From: Sandaracinaceae bacterium
Lineage (GTDB): Bacteria > Myxococcota_A > Polyangia > Polyangiales > JADJQN01
NCBI GenBank assembly: GCA_016712745.1
Contig: JADJQN010000001.1
Span: 620,001-684,000, forward strand
Direction: 5' to 3'
Length of the DNA: 64,000 nt
Notes under the pieces: model-generated
Told to the model about the DNA's origin: nothing
What the model saw: the letters and a program-made list of their open reading frames with translations, nothing else
The model's database searches: none
Made by a program: the position numbers and the translations under genes
Part shown: in pieces, positions 61,941 through 64,000 of the stretch
Position numbering within the stretch: position 1 is the stretch's first letter
Layout of the letters: each line of letters opens with the position of its first letter

Positions 61941-63995
61941 ATGCGAAGGAAGCTGCGACACGTGACAATCGACAGCGACAAGCCACAGCTCTCGGCCGAG
62001 AGTTTGCCTCCGTCGACGGACCCGGGCGCGCCGTGGTGGACGCGGCTTCCCGCAAAGCAGCTGCGCTTCTTCATGGACGTCGCTGTTTTGTCAGCGATGT
62101 TTTGGCTCTCGTACGGCTTACGTTTCGATTTCGATATCCCGTCGGGCTCGCGCGGCTACGCCCTGATCCAGTACCCCTTCGTCATCGCGTTTCAGTTCGC
62201 GGCGCTCTACCTCATGGGCGTGCACACTTTCATGTGGCGCTACGTTGGCTTGAGCGAAGTGAAGCCGATGGCCAAAGCTGCGCTTGTCGCAGCCCTGCCG
62301 TTAGTCGCGATGCGCTTTGGTCTGCCTAACGACTATCAAGCGTGGCGCGTTCCGATCAGCGTCATCCTCAGCGACACGGGCCTAGTTTTCGCGGGCGTGC
62401 TCGGCATCCGCATTGTCCGTCGTATGCTTTACGAACGTTTCGAGAAGGAACGTTCGCGGCGTGAAGACACCTCGAACGCTAAGAATCGCCCTGTTTTGCT
62501 CGTGGGCGCTGGCCGCGCGGGCGTGGCTGCGATGCGCGAAATCGTCGGTCGCAGCGACATGTCGATGGATGTCGTTGGCTTCGTCGACGACGACCCGGAG
62601 AAAATCGGATCGGTCATTCACGGCGTCAAGGTGCTCGGCACCACGGACCAACTGCCTGCGCTGGCGCACAAGCTCAACATTGATCACGTCGTCATCACGA
62701 TTGCCCGCGCGTCGCGTCAGGAGATCCGCCGCGTTGTCAGCATCTGCGAAAAGATTCCGGTCAAGGTCCGCATCATTCCGGGCCTCTACGAGCTCTTGCA
62801 GGGCAACGTCGAAGTCAGCCGCATTCGCGATATGCAAATCGAGGATCTACTCGGCCGCGAACCGGTGCAGCTCGACGAAGAAGAAGTCGGATCCTTCCTC
62901 GCCGGTAAGCGCGTTCTGATCACGGGCGCCGGTGGTTCAATCGGCTCGGAGCTTTGCCGCCAAGTCGCGCGCTACATGCCAGGTAGCTTGCTGCTCGTTG
63001 AACGGGCCGAGCCCGCGCTTTTCACCATCGACCGCGAGCTGCGCGAAGCGTGGCCAAACCTGGTGCTTGAGCCCCTCGTCGCCGATGTCTGTGACGAGAA
63101 TCGCATGCGCGCGATTTTCCGTTCGTATCAGCCGCAGATTGTTCTTCATGCTGCCGCGCACAAACACGTTCCGCTCATGGAGCAGAACCCGTGCGAGTCG
63201 ATCAAGAACAACGTACTTGGAACCAAGCTCGTCGGCGAGCTTTCGGGGCAGCACGGTGCCGAAGCATTTGTGCTCATTTCTACGGACAAAGCAGTGAATC
63301 CGACCTCGGTTATGGGCGCCTCCAAGCGCTGCGCCGAGCTTGTCGTGCAAGATCTCGACGGTCGCTACGAAAGCACGCGCTTCCTCGCAGTTCGCTTCGG
63401 CAACGTGCTTGGTTCTGCGGGCTCGGTGATTCCGATTTTCCGCGAGCAGATCCGCAAAGGCGGACCGGTCAGCGTTACGCACCCCGACATGGTTCGCTAC
63501 TTCATGACCATTCCCGAAGCGTCGCAGCTCGTGCTGCAAACCGCGGCGATGGGCGACACGGGCGAGATTTTCATTCTCGACATGGGCGAACCAGTTCGCA
63601 TTCTCGATCTCGCCGTCGACATGATCACTCTTTCGGGTTTGAAACCGCACGAGGACATTCCGATTGTTTTCTCGGGCATTCGCCCCGGCGAAAAACTTTT
63701 CGAAGAACTCGAGACCGACACGGAAAACATGGCGAAGACGAAGCACCCGAAGATTTTCATCGGGCGCATCGAGCCGTACCCGGAACAAGATACCGAGCGC
63801 ATCATTACGCAGCTTTCGCTCTATGCGAATAGCGGACAATCCGAGAAGGTTCGCGAGACGCTGTCGGCATTTCTTCCCGGATCGAAGCTGTCGGGTCAGC
63901 CGGCCTCTGCCGCCGTACACCAGACTCCGGCCACTCCGAAACGACCGTCCAGTGCTCCTGTAAGCGCGGTCGAGCTTCGCCGCCAAGGTGCGTAG
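61941..63995 (+). CDS. CapD/PglF-type UDP-sugar 4,6-dehydratase, membrane-anchored
   Basis: A 684-residue protein. Four hydrophobic spans lie in residues 35-165, followed by a Rossmann-like cofactor domain (PVLLVGAGRAGVAAMREI) and the catalytic dehydratase domain with ITGAGGSIGSELCRQ (about 325-339), the active-site region STDKAVNPTSVMGASKR (Lys-type, Met instead of Tyr as in PglF/WbpM), and RFGNVLGSAGSVIPIF. It converts UDP-GlcNAc to the 4-keto-6-deoxy sugar. ATG 61941 is used; an in-frame GTG 12 nt upstream is possible. It ends at 63995, 5 nt from the window edge. Confidence 0.93.
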   Translation: MRRKLRHVTIDSDKPQLSAESLPPSTDPGAPWWTRLPAKQLRFFMDVAVLSAMFWLSYGLRFDFDIPSGSRGYALIQYPFVIAFQFAALYLMGVHTFMWRYVGLSEVKPMAKAALVAALPLVAMRFGLPNDYQAWRVPISVILSDTGLVFAGVLGIRIVRRMLYERFEKERSRREDTSNAKNRPVLLVGAGRAGVAAMREIVGRSDMSMDVVGFVDDDPEKIGSVIHGVKVLGTTDQLPALAHKLNIDHVVITIARASRQEIRRVVSICEKIPVKVRIIPGLYELLQGNVEVSRIRDMQIEDLLGREPVQLDEEEVGSFLAGKRVLITGAGGSIGSELCRQVARYMPGSLLLVERAEPALFTIDRELREAWPNLVLEPLVADVCDENRMRAIFRSYQPQIVLHAAAHKHVPLMEQNPCESIKNNVLGTKLVGELSGQHGAEAFVLISTDKAVNPTSVMGASKRCAELVVQDLDGRYESTRFLAVRFGNVLGSAGSVIPIFREQIRKGGPVSVTHPDMVRYFMTIPEASQLVLQTAAMGDTGEIFILDMGEPVRILDLAVDMITLSGLKPHEDIPIVFSGIRPGEKLFEELETDTENMAKTKHPKIFIGRIEPYPEQDTERIITQLSLYANSGQSEKVRETLSAFLPGSKLSGQPASAAVHQTPATPKRPSSAPVSAVELRRQGA

Positions 63996-64000
63996 CGCAT

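Noticed and set aside
62937..63986. 349-residue minus-strand frame
   Set aside because: Antisense to the dehydratase gene with conserved catalytic motifs.
1..64000. tRNA, rRNA, CRISPR array, insertion sequence or prophage
   Set aside because: No repeat-spacer pattern, transposase motif or RNA gene signature was recognised by eye; a dedicated scan was not possible.

Overview
The window is high-GC bacterial DNA, densely coded, with frequent GTG starts and many 4-nt start/stop overlaps. Sphingolipid-type lipid genes, asparagine- and cysteine-rich secreted lipoproteins, a PP2C phosphatase and acyl-CoA/B12 metabolism together suggest a Myxococcota (former Deltaproteobacteria) or related predatory or soil lineage. 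That placement is inference from gene content only. No tRNA, rRNA, CRISPR array, transposase or phage gene was recognised.

Left flank (1-9.8 kb) is housekeeping: the 3' end of an RlpA-like gene; a minus-strand run of family-4 uracil-DNA glycosylase, PPC-type lipoprotein, acidic Asp-box propeller protein, B12-binding mutase subunit and acyl-CoA dehydrogenase; then a DPM1-like glycosyltransferase, PP2C phosphatase, lipoprotein, sugar nucleotidyltransferase and a PDZ-CPBP membrane protease.

From about 9.9 kb to the right edge the window is one very large surface-glycan locus. 9.9-12.2 kb: UDP-glucose dehydrogenase and UDP-xylose synthase. 15.3-23.7 kb: UDP-HexNAc dehydrogenase, 4-epimerase, nonulosonate synthase (frameshifted), hydrolysing 2-epimerase, deacetylase-like protein, methyltransferase and Wzx flippase. 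30.2-38.4 kb (minus): two glycosyltransferases, acyltransferase, GSCFA protein, two related nucleotidyltransferases (one fused to HAD and kinase domains) and a transaldolase-like protein. 39.7-46.9 kb: a G8/beta-helix lipoprotein, a haem c lipoprotein, PIG-L deacetylase, GNAT protein, hydroxyacid dehydrogenase and CMP-nonulosonate synthetase. 46.9-54.2 kb (minus): GT-B protein, O-antigen polymerase/ligase with repeats, CapK-like ligase and asparagine synthase. 54.4-64 kb: WbuB-like transferase, WecB, methyltransferase, NodU-type carbamoyltransferase, and a PglE/PglC/PglF-like trio that would initiate glycan assembly.

Embedded in this locus (26.9-30.0 kb, minus) is a tightly coupled three-gene lipid-tailoring operon: a DES1-like sphingolipid delta-4 desaturase, a cytochrome P450 and a sulfotransferase. 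I regard this operon, and the transaldolase plus nucleotidyltransferase-HAD-kinase module at 30.2-33.8 kb, as the best candidates for undescribed biology.

Three genes (neuB, a nucleotidyltransferase, a GSCFA gene) and possibly a fourth (deacetylase-like) are split by single-base indels while both halves remain well conserved. This pattern fits either assembly errors or recent inactivation; the sequence alone cannot decide.
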